Shown: piece by piece, positions 26,142 to 34,962 of the stretch
Position numbering within the stretch: position 1 is the stretch's first letter
Layout of the letters: each line of letters opens with the position of its first letter
Source: Sorangium cellulosum
GTDB taxonomy: Bacteria; Myxococcota_A; Polyangia; Polyangiales; Polyangiaceae
Assembly: GCF_002950945.1 (NCBI RefSeq)
Contig: NZ_CP012673.1
Location: 2,418,001 to 2,482,000 of the forward strand
DNA length: 64,000 nucleotides
Reading direction: 5' to 3'
Position numbers and translations under genes: made by a program
Notes under the pieces: generated by a model
Told to the model about the DNA's origin: nothing
What the model saw: the letters and a program-made list of their open reading frames with translations, nothing else
Database searches by the model: none

Positions 26142-27344
26142 TCATGGGCGGCACCCCTCTCGACGGGCCGTCGCGATCAGCTCGCGTGGCAGCGACTCGA
26201 TGACGCGCTGACGGATGTGGCGGATGAGCTTCTGCAGGTCCTCGCAGTACACGGAGGGGTTGTCGAACCGCCGCTCCCGGCTGAAGCGATGCGGCATGTA
26301 GCCGCCTCCGCACACATCCCGCAGATCGCAGGCCTGGCACGTCGCGCAGAGCGCCGTGACGCCGTCCTGCATGGCGCGGATGATCGGCGAGCGGCGCGCG
26401 TCGTCGAGCTCGTTGCGCAGCACGTTGAGACCCAGCTTCGTGAGCCCGTGCTCGCAGCACTTGAACGCGTCGATCGACTCGATGCCGCCGTCGGTCTCGA
26501 CGACGACCGCCCCCGAAGGTCTCCCGCCGATGTTGTCGGTGCTCATCGGATGCCCGAACAGGAGGCGCAGGATGTTCTCGAAGAACCGCACGCGCCGATC
26601 GGGCCGGTTCTGCTCGAACCAGAGATCGAAGAGCTCGACCATCCAGTCGCCGTACGACATCGCCCCCGTGGGCGGCCGGTTCTCGTGGGTCGCGTGGGGA
26701 AGGAGGAGATCCATGCCCGGGACGTCGAGGAACTGCCACAGCGCGAACATCTCGCGGGGCGGGATGTCCGTGTTGATCACGGCGAGCACGTTCGCGAAGA
26801 TCCTGGGCCCCCGCGGGTGCGCCTGGAGGCGCCGGATGGCCGCGACGACGTCGTCGAACGACCCGCCGCCCTGGTGGTCCACCCGGTGGCGATCGTGAAA
26901 GCGCTTCGGGCCGTCGATGCTGAGGCCCACGTTCACGGACAGGTCCGCGAGCAGATCGATCCACCCGTCATCGATCAGCACGCCGTTCGACTGGACGCTG
27001 AAGTGCGAGGGGACGCCGCCCTCCTCCAGCGCGCCCCTGACCTGCTCCACCCACGCGCGGAAGCGGCGCTTGCCCAGGAGGAGCGGCTCTCCGCCGTGCA
27101 GGATGACGTGGACGCTCGGGATGTCGTGCCGCGCCGCGTGCGCCACGACGCGCTTCGAGAGCGCCGCCGTGACGTCCTCGCGCATCACCGCGGGCTGGGA
27201 CATGTAGGTCCGATCCGCCAGGTTGTACATGTAGCAATAGCTGCAATTGAGGTTGCAGCGGCTCACCACCTTGACCACGTAGGTCGAGATGGGCACGGCG
27301 TGAGATTGTTCGGTTGCGGTGGGTAATCTCACGGTGGGTGCCAT
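26142..27344 (-). CDS. Radical SAM/SPASM peptide maturase, FxsB-like
   Basis: 400 residues. The radical-SAM cluster motif is C30-x3-C34-x2-C37 in the context SRCNLNCSYCYMYNLAD. Then come HVILHGGEPLLL (motif 2), LSIDGP, and a C-terminal SPASM-type set of Cys (FKCCEHG; CATCQACDLRDVCGGGYMPH; NPSVYCEDL) that would bind auxiliary Fe-S clusters. The order and phrasing match peptide maturases of the FxsB/XyeB group, which join an aromatic residue to a nearby side chain (cyclophanes). It lies 83 bases downstream of an 81-codon gene with precursor-like character on the same strand. The start ATG has only a weak ribosome binding site, consistent with coupling to that gene. Confidence 0.85.
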   Translation of the reverse strand: MAPTVRLPTATEQSHAVPISTYVVKVVSRCNLNCSYCYMYNLADRTYMSQPAVMREDVTAALSKRVVAHAARHDIPSVHVILHGGEPLLLGKRRFRAWVEQVRGALEEGGVPSHFSVQSNGVLIDDGWIDLLADLSVNVGLSIDGPKRFHDRHRVDHQGGGSFDDVVAAIRRLQAHPRGPRIFANVLAVINTDIPPREMFALWQFLDVPGMDLLLPHATHENRPPTGAMSYGDWMVELFDLWFEQNRPDRRVRFFENILRLLFGHPMSTDNIGGRPSGAVVVETDGGIESIDAFKCCEHGLTKLGLNVLRNELDDARRSPIIRAMQDGVTALCATCQACDLRDVCGGGYMPHRFSRERRFDNPSVYCEDLQKLIRHIRQRVIESLPRELIATARREGCRP

Positions 27345-27427
27345 TCCAGGTGCGTTCCGCGCTGAGCGTGGCGGTGGGGAAGGGGATTCCAGGCAACCGC
27401 GGTTTTCCTCGTTATGCCGTTCCGTCG

Positions 27428-27673
27428 CTAGCTTTCCGGCAGTACGCCGGGCCTCGGCGCGGAGGTGAAGGCACCAAACTCACCGAGGGTGAGCGAGTCA
27501 CCGCGCTGCCGGCCCTCCCGCAGGTCGGCGACCGACAGCATGGCTGACCTCACCGCCTCGTTCGGGATCTTCCGGATCTGCTCCGGATCGGGGTTCAGCG
27601 TGGCAAGGTCGAGCTCGCGGGGTCCGTCGCCGTCCGGCGCCGCCGCGACGTGCGAGGGTGAATTCCTATCCAT
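27428..27673 (-). CDS. Candidate RiPP precursor peptide for the adjacent radical SAM maturase
   Basis: 81 residues, ATG at 27671-27673 with GAGGA upstream. The front part is hydrophilic and leader-like (ELDLATLNPDPEQIRKIPNE, then SVADLREGRQRGDS). The end holds a short Gly/Phe/Ser core, LTLGEFGAFTSAP, then RPGVLPES. There is no Cys, so a thioether (sactipeptide) is unlikely. The two Phe, in F-G-A and F-T-S, fit the aromatic-x-x pattern of three-residue cyclophanes, and F-T-S matches the F-x-S element that gives the Fxs family its name. Role inferred from position, size and motif. It would be modified in the cytosol; no protease or exporter lies beside it. Confidence 0.6.
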   Translation of the reverse strand: MDRNSPSHVAAAPDGDGPRELDLATLNPDPEQIRKIPNEAVRSAMLSVADLREGRQRGDSLTLGEFGAFTSAPRPGVLPES

Positions 27674-27839
27674 GTTCGTCCTCAACTCCCAGTTCCGGCG
27701 CGCCCAGCACGTCCATCCGTCTTGGGGGCGTCTCACGGTAAATTTGCGTTGTTGGCGTCCGCCGGCAACGGGGGCCCAGTCGGAATCAGGACTGGATGTC
27801 GAGGAACACCGGGCGGCCGCGGGCTCTGGGGCACGGGTG

Positions 27840-28103
27840 AACCCTTCGATTGATGTCCGGAAGCGCGTGGGCGACCTCGAGCCGAGGGTGCGGGCATGGA
27901 CGACCGAGTACATCGATGCCTTCGTGAAGCACGGGGAGGCCGATCTCGTCCGCCAGCTCGTATGGGAGATCCCCGCGCTCGCCGTCTTCGCCTTTCTCGG
28001 CTGCCCGGACGAGGACATTCCCCTTGCGAAGGAGCTCGCCGATCATCGGGTGCTGGTCCGGTGGGATCCCACGAAGAACCCCGCTCCCGGCGACCGGGCG
28101 TGA
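27840..28103 (+). pseudogene. Cytochrome P450 gene fragment (N-terminal third)
   Basis: A plus-strand frame reads KRVGDLEPRVRAWTTEYIDA, FVKHGEADLVRQLVWEIPAL and VFAFLGCPDEDIPLAKELAD. This is the segment of bacterial P450s from helix C/D to E ('...EPRVRALTDELIDAF...ADLV..LAFPLPVVVIFELLGVPEEDRP'). The I-helix, ExxR and haem Cys loop are absent. The frame ends in TGA at 28101-28103 just before the PEP-mutase-like gene. Upstream similarity fades near 27840. A deletion remnant. Confidence 0.65.
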
Positions 28104-28125
28104 GCCTGGGCCTGGCACCGCCTGC

Positions 28126-28935
28126 TCACGTGAACCACGCGTTGACCTCGGCGTACGTCAGCGGCGCCCCGTGGGACGGAGGTTCCCACCGGCCGGCCAG
28201 GAGCTGCTCCGCGTCCTGCCGCGCGGCCGAGAGCGCCGTGAGCGCGAGGCGCGGCCCGACGCTCACCCGGCGCACGCCGAGCGATCGGAGCTGCTCGATC
28301 GACGGCAGCGCCGGTGAGGCCCACACGTTGAGCGGGGCGGGCACCTCCGCGACGACGCGCGCCAGCGCCTCGGCCGCCGAGATGCCCGGCACGAAGAAGC
28401 CATCACAGCCGGCGTCGATATAGGTCCTCCCGCGGCGCACCACCTCGTCGAGGGCCTCGGCGCCGGAGAGCGCGCGGCGCAGGATCACGTCCGAACGAGC
28501 GTTCAGGAACAGGTCCAGCCCCGCGCGCTCCAGCGCCCCTCGCGCCGCGAGCAGCTTCGCGGCCAGCGCCTCGGGCGGCTCGGCCCCGTCCTCGAGGTTG
28601 ACGCCCGCCACGCCGGCCTCCGCGAGGCGGCACACGGCGTCGGCCACACCCGCGGGGCTCGCGGCGTAGCCTCGCTCGAGGTCGACGCTCACCGGGACAC
28701 GCACGGCGCCGAGGATCTCGCGTGTCGCGGCGAGCAACCGGTCGAAGGGCAGGCGCTCTCCGTCGGCCGCGCCGTGCGCCCAGGCCACCGCCGCGCTGCT
28801 GGTCGCGACCGCGGCGCCCCCCGCGGCCTCGGCCAGCCGGGCGCTCGCGGCGTCCCAGGCGTTGAGCAGCACGAGGAGCTGCCCCGGCGCGTGCAGCGCC
28901 CGGAACCGCGCCGCGCTCTCGGGAGGCTGGCTCAT
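28126..28935 (-). CDS. Isocitrate lyase/PEP mutase superfamily protein
   Basis: 269 residues. ATG at 28933-28935 overlaps the stop of the AhpD-like gene (ATGA). The TIM-barrel signatures are LLVLLNAWDAASARLAEAAG, PVSVDLERGY, GVAGVNLEDGA and LFLNARSDV, then CDGFFVPG. These match the PEP phosphonomutase-like branch (LNAWD...VDxExGY...NxED...NARTD), whose members cleave or rearrange alpha-hydroxy/oxo acids with Mg2+. The actual substrate is unknown. A much longer open frame runs into the next gene but is out of context. It is the second gene of an operon facing a divergent MocR regulator. Confidence 0.85.
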   Translation of the reverse strand: MSQPPESAARFRALHAPGQLLVLLNAWDAASARLAEAAGGAAVATSSAAVAWAHGAADGERLPFDRLLAATREILGAVRVPVSVDLERGYAASPAGVADAVCRLAEAGVAGVNLEDGAEPPEALAAKLLAARGALERAGLDLFLNARSDVILRRALSGAEALDEVVRRGRTYIDAGCDGFFVPGISAAEALARVVAEVPAPLNVWASPALPSIEQLRSLGVRRVSVGPRLALTALSAARQDAEQLLAGRWEPPSHGAPLTYAEVNAWFT

Positions 28936-29408
28936 GCGCCGCCCCCCTCGTCGGGCGCCGCCGGGAACCGGTACGCCATGGCGATGCGGTTCCAGGCGTT
29001 GATCGTCGCGACGACCGACGTGAGCGCCGCCAGGTCGGCGCCGGAGAAGGCGGCCGACACCTCGCGGTGCACCTCGTCCGGCACATCGCCGTCCGAGAGC
29101 TGCGTCAGCGCGTCGGTCCACGCGAGCGCGGCGCGCTCGCGCGGCGCGAAATGCGGCGACTCGCGCCAGCGGGCGAGCGCCTCGAGCCGCTCGCCCGAGA
29201 TGCCCAGCCTGCGCGCCTCGCGCCGGTGCATCGCGACGCAGAAAGGGCAGCGGTTCACGAGGGAGGCGCGCAGCTTGACGAGCTCGATGAGCTCCGCGCC
29301 GAGGGCGCTCTGCTTCGTGGCCGCCGAGATCGCGCGCAGCGCGCGGGCGGTCTCGGGGGCGAGGTGCTCAAAGCCAGCCAGGTCGAGCCGGGAGATTTCA
29401 GTTGCCAT
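28932..29408 (-). CDS. Carboxymuconolactone decarboxylase/AhpD-like protein
   Basis: 158 residues from ATG 29406-29408; an in-frame ATG seven codons upstream is possible. The AhpD-like helix contains LVKLRASLVNRCPFCVAMHR, with the Cys-x-x-Cys and nearby His of the alkylhydroperoxidase family. WTDALTQLSDGDVPDEV and VVATINAWNRIAMAYRFP complete the fold. Proteins of this kind act as peroxidases or as disulphide-relay partners. First gene of the two-gene operon with the PEP-mutase-like protein. Its start region is 69 bases from the divergent MocR gene. Confidence 0.88.
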   Translation of the reverse strand: MATEISRLDLAGFEHLAPETARALRAISAATKQSALGAELIELVKLRASLVNRCPFCVAMHRREARRLGISGERLEALARWRESPHFAPRERAALAWTDALTQLSDGDVPDEVHREVSAAFSGADLAALTSVVATINAWNRIAMAYRFPAAPDEGGGA

Positions 29409-29476
29409 GGCCCGGCAGCATACGTTCATGATGGCCCAGCGACAGTGCCAAGAACCGCGAAACCGAGTAGGCCATC

Positions 29477-30919
29477 GTGAGCGCTCGCGGCGCCGGGCTC
29501 CACCTCCTGAACCGGCGGCAGCGGGGCGCCCGGCCGCTCCACGCGCAGCTGTACGACCGGATCCGGCAGGCCGTCCTCTCCGGCGCGCTCTCCCCGGGCG
29601 CCCGGCTCCCCTCGGCGCGCGCCATGGCGCTCGAGGCGGGCGTCTCTCGCGGGACCGTGGACGTCGCGTACGCGCGGCTCTCCGTCGAGGGGTTCCTGGT
29701 GACGCGCGGCGCGGCCGGCACGTTCGTCACGAGCGCGCTCCCCATCCGCCCGCGCGGCGCGCCTTCGGCGGCGCCGGAGCCGCCGCGCCCCGGGCTTCAC
29801 GGCCGCGCGGCGCTCCGCCCGTTCCAGGTCGGCATCCCCGCGGTCGACGTGTTCCCCGTCGCGACCTGGTCGCGGCTGCTCGGGCGGCACGCGCGGCGCG
29901 CCCGGGCCGGCGATCTCGCGCGCTCGGATCCGTGCGGCGACGCCGCCCTGCGCGAGGCCGTCGCCGCGCACCTCGCGGTCTCGCGCGGGGTCGTCGCGCG
30001 CGCGGAGCAGGTGATGATCACCGGGGGGTACCACGGCGCGCTCGGCCTGCTCGTGCGTGCGCTCGCGCGGCCGGGGGACCGGGCGTGGATCGAGGATCCC
30101 GGCTACCAGAGGGCGCGGGCCGCGCTGGAGCTCGCGGGGCTGCGGCTCGCGCCCGTGCCGGTGGACGCCGAGGGGCTCGACGTCGCGCGCGGCGTCGCGC
30201 TCGCCCCGCGCGCGAGGTTCGCCGTCGTGACGCCGAGCCACCAGATGCCGCTCGGCATGGCGCTCTCGCTGCCGCGCAGGCTCGCCCTCCTGGCCTGGGC
30301 GCGCGGCGCCGGCGCGTGGGTCGTCGAGGACGACTACGACGGCGAGTTCCAGCGCGCCGCCGCGCCGCTGCCCGCCCTCAAGAGCCTCGACGAGCAGGGG
30401 CGGGTCATCTACGCGGGGACGTTCAGCAAGTCGATGTTCCCCGCGCTGCGCCTCGGCTTCCTCGTCGTTCCGGACGGCGCGCACGACGCGCTCGCCCGCG
30501 CGGCCGACCTGCTGCACCCCGCGCCGCCGCTCGCGGTGCAGCGGGCCGTCGCCGACTTCCTCGGAGAGGGGCACTTCGCGCGGCACGTGCGGCGCATGCG
30601 CGCGCTGTACGCCGAACGGCACGGCGCGTTGTCCCGCGCGCTGGAGGAGCTCGCGTCGCCGCACCTCCGGATCGAGCCCGGGACGGGTGGGCTGCACGTG
30701 GTCACACGCCTGACCGGCGCCTGTCATGATGGCGAGGTGGTCGAGCGCGCCGGCCTCCTGGGCCTCGCGCCGGGAGCGCTGTCGAGTTATCAAGTCCGCG
30801 CGGCGAAGCGGCGGATCGAGGGACTGCTGCTCGGGTTCGCCGCGCTGCCCGCCGCGCGCGCGCGCAAGGCCGTGTCCCGCCTGGCGCAGGCCATCGAGCA
30901 GGCGCGCCGGCAGCCCTGA
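29477..30919 (+). CDS. MocR-type regulator (GntR helix-turn-helix plus aminotransferase domain)
   Basis: 480 residues, GTG start at 29477. Residues ~15-85 are a GntR winged helix (PLHAQLYDRIRQAVLSGAL, LPSARAMALEAGVSRGTVDV). Residues ~115-480 are a class I/II aminotransferase-like domain with VEDDYDGEFQ and the PLP-lysine context YAGTFSKSMFPALRLGF. MocR regulators sense a PLP adduct and usually control neighbouring genes. The divergent AhpD-like/PEP-mutase-like operon 68 bases away is the obvious target. Confidence 0.9.
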   Translation: MSARGAGLHLLNRRQRGARPLHAQLYDRIRQAVLSGALSPGARLPSARAMALEAGVSRGTVDVAYARLSVEGFLVTRGAAGTFVTSALPIRPRGAPSAAPEPPRPGLHGRAALRPFQVGIPAVDVFPVATWSRLLGRHARRARAGDLARSDPCGDAALREAVAAHLAVSRGVVARAEQVMITGGYHGALGLLVRALARPGDRAWIEDPGYQRARAALELAGLRLAPVPVDAEGLDVARGVALAPRARFAVVTPSHQMPLGMALSLPRRLALLAWARGAGAWVVEDDYDGEFQRAAAPLPALKSLDEQGRVIYAGTFSKSMFPALRLGFLVVPDGAHDALARAADLLHPAPPLAVQRAVADFLGEGHFARHVRRMRALYAERHGALSRALEELASPHLRIEPGTGGLHVVTRLTGACHDGEVVERAGLLGLAPGALSSYQVRAAKRRIEGLLLGFAALPAARARKAVSRLAQAIEQARRQP

Positions 30920-31054
30920 CGGTCGCGGCGCGGGCGCTGGCACAGCTCGGCGCACGGCGCGCAGCGCCGCGAGGCCGAACGACTCGATTCCAGGAGCTTC
31001 CCGCGCCGAGCCAGGCGCCGGGCGGGTGGCATGTTGCATGCTGCCGGAGCTGGC

Positions 31055-34000
31055 ATGAAGGGGAGATCATCCCGCGATGGCCACGTTCATCACTCGCGCC
31101 AGGTGCGTGTGGGCGCCGGCCTCCTGTCGCTCACCCTCGGTGTCGGCTGTTCGGGCGAGAGCCCGCCGCCCCCGCCGGAGCCGTCGGTATGTGACTTTGC
31201 TGTTCCAGCGGACGGCGCGTTCGCGCCGAGCGGCGATCTCCGCATCAACGAGGTGATGACCGGCAACGACGGCGCCTGGGTCGATGAGCTCGGCGAGACG
31301 GATGATTTCATCGAGCTGGTCAACATGGGTGAACGCCCGCTCCAGCTCGGGCAGTACTCCCTGGGCGAGGAGGCCGGCAAGGCGACGCGGCTGCCGCCGC
31401 TGACGCTCGGGCCGGGTCGAACGGTGCTGTTCTGGGCCGACGACACGCCGGGCCAGGGGCCGCTGCACCTGCCGTTCAAGCTCTCGAGCTCGGGCGCACG
31501 GGTGATGTTGTGGTCGCCGTCGTGCGAGCTCGCCGACCTGGTGGAGGTGCCGGAGCTGCCGCGCTCCGAGAGCTACGCGCGTTTGCCCGACGGCACGGGC
31601 GAGCCGTCGATCTGCCGCTACGCGACGCCCGAGCGCACGAACGGCGAGACCTGCGATCCGCCGGATCCGCCGAACCTCGACGACAACATCCACTTCGCGC
31701 CCTTCCAGTGGCCCGATCCGTTCCCGGGCATCGCCGGGCCGCTGGTCATCTCCGAGCTGGCCTTGAGGCCAGCGGGGTTCGTCGAGGTGCTGAACGCGAG
31801 CGGCGCGCCCGTGGCGCTCGACGGCTTCGCGCTGCGCCTCGCGGCGCTCTCGCCGGGGCAGCCGCCGCCCGGCGCCGACGCGGGCGTGGTGCTCGCGTGG
31901 CCGGAGCCGGCCGCCACGCTCGCGCCCGGGGAACGTGTGAGTGTGCCGGTGAGCGCGGGCGATACGACCGCTCTCGAGGCCTCGCCGGATTTCGAGGGCG
32001 TGGCGACGTTGTGGCAGGCGGGCCAGCCCGCGCCGAGCGATCGCGTCGACTTCATGGCGTGGCCGGAGGGCGCGTCGCTTTCGCGTGTGCCCGACGCGAC
32101 CGGGGCGCCGCGCTTCTGCGAGGCGGCGAGCCCCGGCGCCGCGAACGAGGGCTGCGAGCAGCTGGCGGAGCGCGTGTTCCCGAGCGGACGTGCGCGCCGG
32201 CTGGAGACGGCCGGCGACTTCGCCGAGCTGGCCAAGGGCGGCACCGAGGTCGGCGAGGCCGGGGTCAAGTTCGTGGTCGACATGGCGGCAGGCGACGCCG
32301 TGCACCTCCTGAGCACACGCGCGTGGGCGCTCCACTACACGTGGATCCGCGAGCAGATCGAGGGGCAGCCGCGTCTCGACCGCTGCGATCCCGAGCAGGA
32401 CGCGGAGTTCGGCGTCGGCTGGGGGCTGTTCAGCCAGCGCGAGTACTACCGCGTCGAGGGCCGCCGCTACCTCCTGGGCACGCTGGTGGAGCACGCGAAC
32501 GGCGCCAGGACCGTCGAGTTCTCTCCCGGCGATCAGATCATCGGCGCCCAGATGCGGCGCGCGTTCTTCGCCGCGATGAAGGTGGTGCCCGACCCGCAGG
32601 CGTGGACGATTCGCCCCACCGCGGGGCGCCAGGTCGCCGAGATGCGCGCGATCGAGGGGAGCGCGCCCATGGTCGGGCCGAACGCGCCGTACAGGGGGCT
32701 CACCTACCAGCCGCTCAACCCGGCCGTGGGCTTCGGCACGCTCACGTTCGTCCCGGCGCGTGATCTGGAGACGGCCGAGCTCGGCCCGAACGTGATCGTG
32801 GTGACGGACGACGTGCCGAACGAGACGGCGTTCATGGGCGGCCTCATCACCGAGGCGTTCCAGACGCCGCTGGCGCACGTGAACGTGCTGGCGCGCGGCC
32901 GGTCGACGCCGAACATGGCCCTGCGCGGCGCGCGCGACGACGACCGCCTGAAGGGCCTGTTCGGCAAGCTGGTGCGGCTCGAGGTGCGCGCCACGGATTT
33001 CGACCTGCGCGAGGCGACCGCGGAGGAGGCGGACGTGTACTGGGAAGCGCGCAAGCCCAAGGGCGAGCGGCTCTCGCCGGCGCTCGATCTCGCGGTGCGC
33101 GGGCTCGTCCCGCTCGACGCCGCGGCGTATGCCTGGAGCGACAGCATCGGCTCCAAGGCGGCAGGCATGGCCGAGCTGTACCACGTGAGCGGGGTGGGGC
33201 CGTATTGCCAGCCCAGCGTGCTGCCGCTGTACGTGCCGCCCGCCGCGTTCGCGGTCCCGTTCGCGCACTACATGGATCACTTCGAGGCGAGCGGCGCGGC
33301 GGAGCTCCTGGCCGAGCTGGAGCAGGACGCCGGGTTCCGCGCCGATCCCCACGTGCGCGCCGGGGGGCTCTCGCGGGTGCGGGAGCGCATGATGAGGCAC
33401 CCGGTGGACCCGGAGATATTGGGCGAGCTCACGGGCGCGATCGAGGAGCGCTTCGGCGACGCCCGCGTGCGCCTGCGCAGCAGCGGCAACACCGAGGATC
33501 TGGCCACCTTCAACGGCGCGGGCCTGCACACGTCGACGAGCGGCGAGCTCGACGCGTCGTCGAGCTCCATCGAGGACGCGCTGCGCACGGTCTGGTCGAG
33601 CCTCTGGAACACGCGCGCCTACGATGAACGCGAGTTCGGCCACGTCGACCAGGCGCGCGCGGCCATGGCCGTGCTGGTGCACCAGGCCTGGCAATCGGAG
33701 CGCGCGCAGGGCGTGGGCATCAGCCGCAACGCGCTCGATGCCGTCCGCGACAGCCAGTACTACATCAACGCGCAGATCGGGGAAGCGTCGGTGACCAACC
33801 CCGCGCCCGGCGTGACCAGCGACGAGATCGTGTACACGCCGCCGCCTCGCGCGACGAAGGTGGACTACCAGGCACGCTCGAGCCTGTCGCGCGGGCGCGA
33901 CGTGCTGTCGTTCCCGGAGATCCAGCAGATCGGCTGCGCGCTCGAGGCCATCCACCACCATTACCGGCCGATGGTGGACCCGACGGGGGAGAACCGGCTG

Positions 34001-34117
34001 TATGCGATGCAGATCGAGTGGAAGCTGATCGGTCCAGAGCGCCGGCTGCTGGTGAAGCAGGCGCGACCCTACAGCTTCGGCGCGCTCGAGGCGCCCGGCG
34101 ACTGCCGCGAGTTCTAG
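31055..34117 (+). CDS. Exported lipoprotein with lamin-tail domain and PEP-synthase/pyruvate-phosphate-dikinase-like domains
   Basis: About 1,020 residues from ATG 31055 (GGAG upstream); ATG 31031 is an alternative. A signal peptide ends at the lipobox LGVGC. Then come a lamin-tail domain (LRINEVMTGNDG, TDDFIELVNMGERPLQLGQYSL), a second related beta domain (LVISELALRPAGFVEVLNAS), a swivelling His-domain motif (EAFQTPLAHVNVLARGRSTP) and a C-terminal ATP-grasp-like region (VRLRSSGNTEDLATFNGAGL, SLWNTRAYDERE, LLVKQARPYSFG). The last two parts are those of PEP synthase/PPDK, in changed order. An ATP-dependent fold outside the cytosol is odd, so a structural or ligand-binding role is possible. Confidence 0.8.
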   Translation: MKGRSSRDGHVHHSRQVRVGAGLLSLTLGVGCSGESPPPPPEPSVCDFAVPADGAFAPSGDLRINEVMTGNDGAWVDELGETDDFIELVNMGERPLQLGQYSLGEEAGKATRLPPLTLGPGRTVLFWADDTPGQGPLHLPFKLSSSGARVMLWSPSCELADLVEVPELPRSESYARLPDGTGEPSICRYATPERTNGETCDPPDPPNLDDNIHFAPFQWPDPFPGIAGPLVISELALRPAGFVEVLNASGAPVALDGFALRLAALSPGQPPPGADAGVVLAWPEPAATLAPGERVSVPVSAGDTTALEASPDFEGVATLWQAGQPAPSDRVDFMAWPEGASLSRVPDATGAPRFCEAASPGAANEGCEQLAERVFPSGRARRLETAGDFAELAKGGTEVGEAGVKFVVDMAAGDAVHLLSTRAWALHYTWIREQIEGQPRLDRCDPEQDAEFGVGWGLFSQREYYRVEGRRYLLGTLVEHANGARTVEFSPGDQIIGAQMRRAFFAAMKVVPDPQAWTIRPTAGRQVAEMRAIEGSAPMVGPNAPYRGLTYQPLNPAVGFGTLTFVPARDLETAELGPNVIVVTDDVPNETAFMGGLITEAFQTPLAHVNVLARGRSTPNMALRGARDDDRLKGLFGKLVRLEVRATDFDLREATAEEADVYWEARKPKGERLSPALDLAVRGLVPLDAAAYAWSDSIGSKAAGMAELYHVSGVGPYCQPSVLPLYVPPAAFAVPFAHYMDHFEASGAAELLAELEQDAGFRADPHVRAGGLSRVRERMMRHPVDPEILGELTGAIEERFGDARVRLRSSGNTEDLATFNGAGLHTSTSGELDASSSSIEDALRTVWSSLWNTRAYDEREFGHVDQARAAMAVLVHQAWQSERAQGVGISRNALDAVRDSQYYINAQIGEASVTNPAPGVTSDEIVYTPPPRATKVDYQARSSLSRGRDVLSFPEIQQIGCALEAIHHHYRPMVDPTGENRLYAMQIEWKLIGPERRLLVKQARPYSFGALEAPGDCREF

Positions 34118-34189
34118 CTTCGCCCTCGGCATCGCGGCGTCCGAGGGCGAGGAGATCGGCCACGTGAGCTCGACGCCCTGGAGGTCCTC

Positions 34190-34513
34190 GTGAGAATTCA
34201 TATCGTATCGCGTTTGCTGGCGGTGAGTGGCGTGCTGTGCGCGGTCGGATGCACCGAGGTCGTCACCGACATCGGCGCGCACGGCGCAGCCGGCGAGGGC
34301 TCGGGCGGAGGCACCGGCGGCGGAACCGCAGGCGGTGCGAGCACGGGAGGCGAGGCGGGCACCGGAGGCCTCGAGAACACGGGAGGCGAGGCGGGCACCG
34401 GAGGCCTTGAGAACACGGGAGGCGAGGCGGGCACCGGAGGTGCCAGCGCGGGGCGGTTCGAGCTCCCGGAGGCCGGCGATGTGCGTATGCCGGTGGAGTA
34501 CACGGGAGAATAG
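34190..34513 (+). CDS. Short lipoprotein with tandem Gly-rich linker
   Basis: 107 residues, GTG at 34190 with GGAGG seven bases upstream. A signal peptide ends at LCAVGC. The mature chain is almost all Gly/Thr/Glu linker: GGEAGTGGLENT repeated twice and a third time in part (36-bp DNA repeats at 34346-34441). It ends with RFELPEAGDVRMPVEYTGE. Such linkers usually tether a folded domain, which is missing here, so the gene may be the stump of a longer lipoprotein. Confidence 0.6.
   Translation: MRIHIVSRLLAVSGVLCAVGCTEVVTDIGAHGAAGEGSGGGTGGGTAGGASTGGEAGTGGLENTGGEAGTGGLENTGGEAGTGGASAGRFELPEAGDVRMPVEYTGE
34346..34441 (+). repeat. 36-bp tandem repeat within lipoprotein gene
   Basis: Two complete units (34346-34381, 34382-34417) and two thirds of a third (34418-34441), each starting GGAGGCGAGGCGGGCACCGG. 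They are nearly identical at the DNA level, so recent duplication is likely. In frame, so copy number would change linker length without breaking the gene. Confidence 0.9.
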
Positions 34514-34962
34514 ACCAGGCCTTCCTGCTGTTGCCCATGCTGCGCCCGCAAAGACGCCGGCAAAGCCAGTGCTGACGCTCATCATCATGGCCCCGATCAG
34601 CTTCATGCTTACCGACCTCCGGCGCCTCCTGATCCGGTGAAGGGCAAGCTCGACCACCCCATCGCAGCTCGGAAATGTGACCGTTCACATCGAGGCGTTG
34701 GCCCAGATCGGCCGATGATGGGGCGAGCTCTATGGCCGGAGCGCGCGCTCGAGTCGCCGCGCACAAGAAGCGATACCCAGGGCGCCGGCCGCCCGCGGCA
34801 TCGAGCGCCAGCCGTCCGTGTGCAGGTCGGCATCGAGCGCATCGGGCCCGCGATCACCGCGGTTCGGCGCCCGTCCCCCCCGTGACGCGGCGCTCCGGGG
34901 GAGCCCGCCAGCGTCGTCCTCCCTCCGGGCTCGAGGATCCCGCTCGGGCCGGTCGATTGGGA
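34514..34962. other. Intergenic stretch upstream of GH43 promoter
   Basis: About 450 bases with no gene I can support. Apart from the palindrome at 34673-34692 I see only G+C-rich sequence without good codon structure on either strand. Confidence 0.5.
34673..34692. promoter_or_regulatory. Secondary LacI-like operator (AATGTGACCGTTCACAT)
   Basis: An inverted repeat AATGTGA-CCG-TTCACAT closely related to the sites at 34963-34993 and 40636-40665. It lies about 300 bases upstream of the GH43-proximal site, at a distance where DNA looping between operators is plausible. It lacks the TTGAC element found beside the other two. Confidence 0.55.

Noticed and set aside
27840..28103. P450 as tailoring enzyme of the radical-SAM peptide locus
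   Set aside because: Only the N-terminal third survives, without haem-binding Cys, so it cannot act.
34346..34441. CRISPR-like array
   Set aside because: Units are contiguous with no spacers and lie in frame within a lipoprotein linker.
31067..34657. A 1,196-codon open frame on the minus strand
   Set aside because: Antisense to the PEP-synthase-like lipoprotein; Arg/His/Ala-rich with no recognisable motif.
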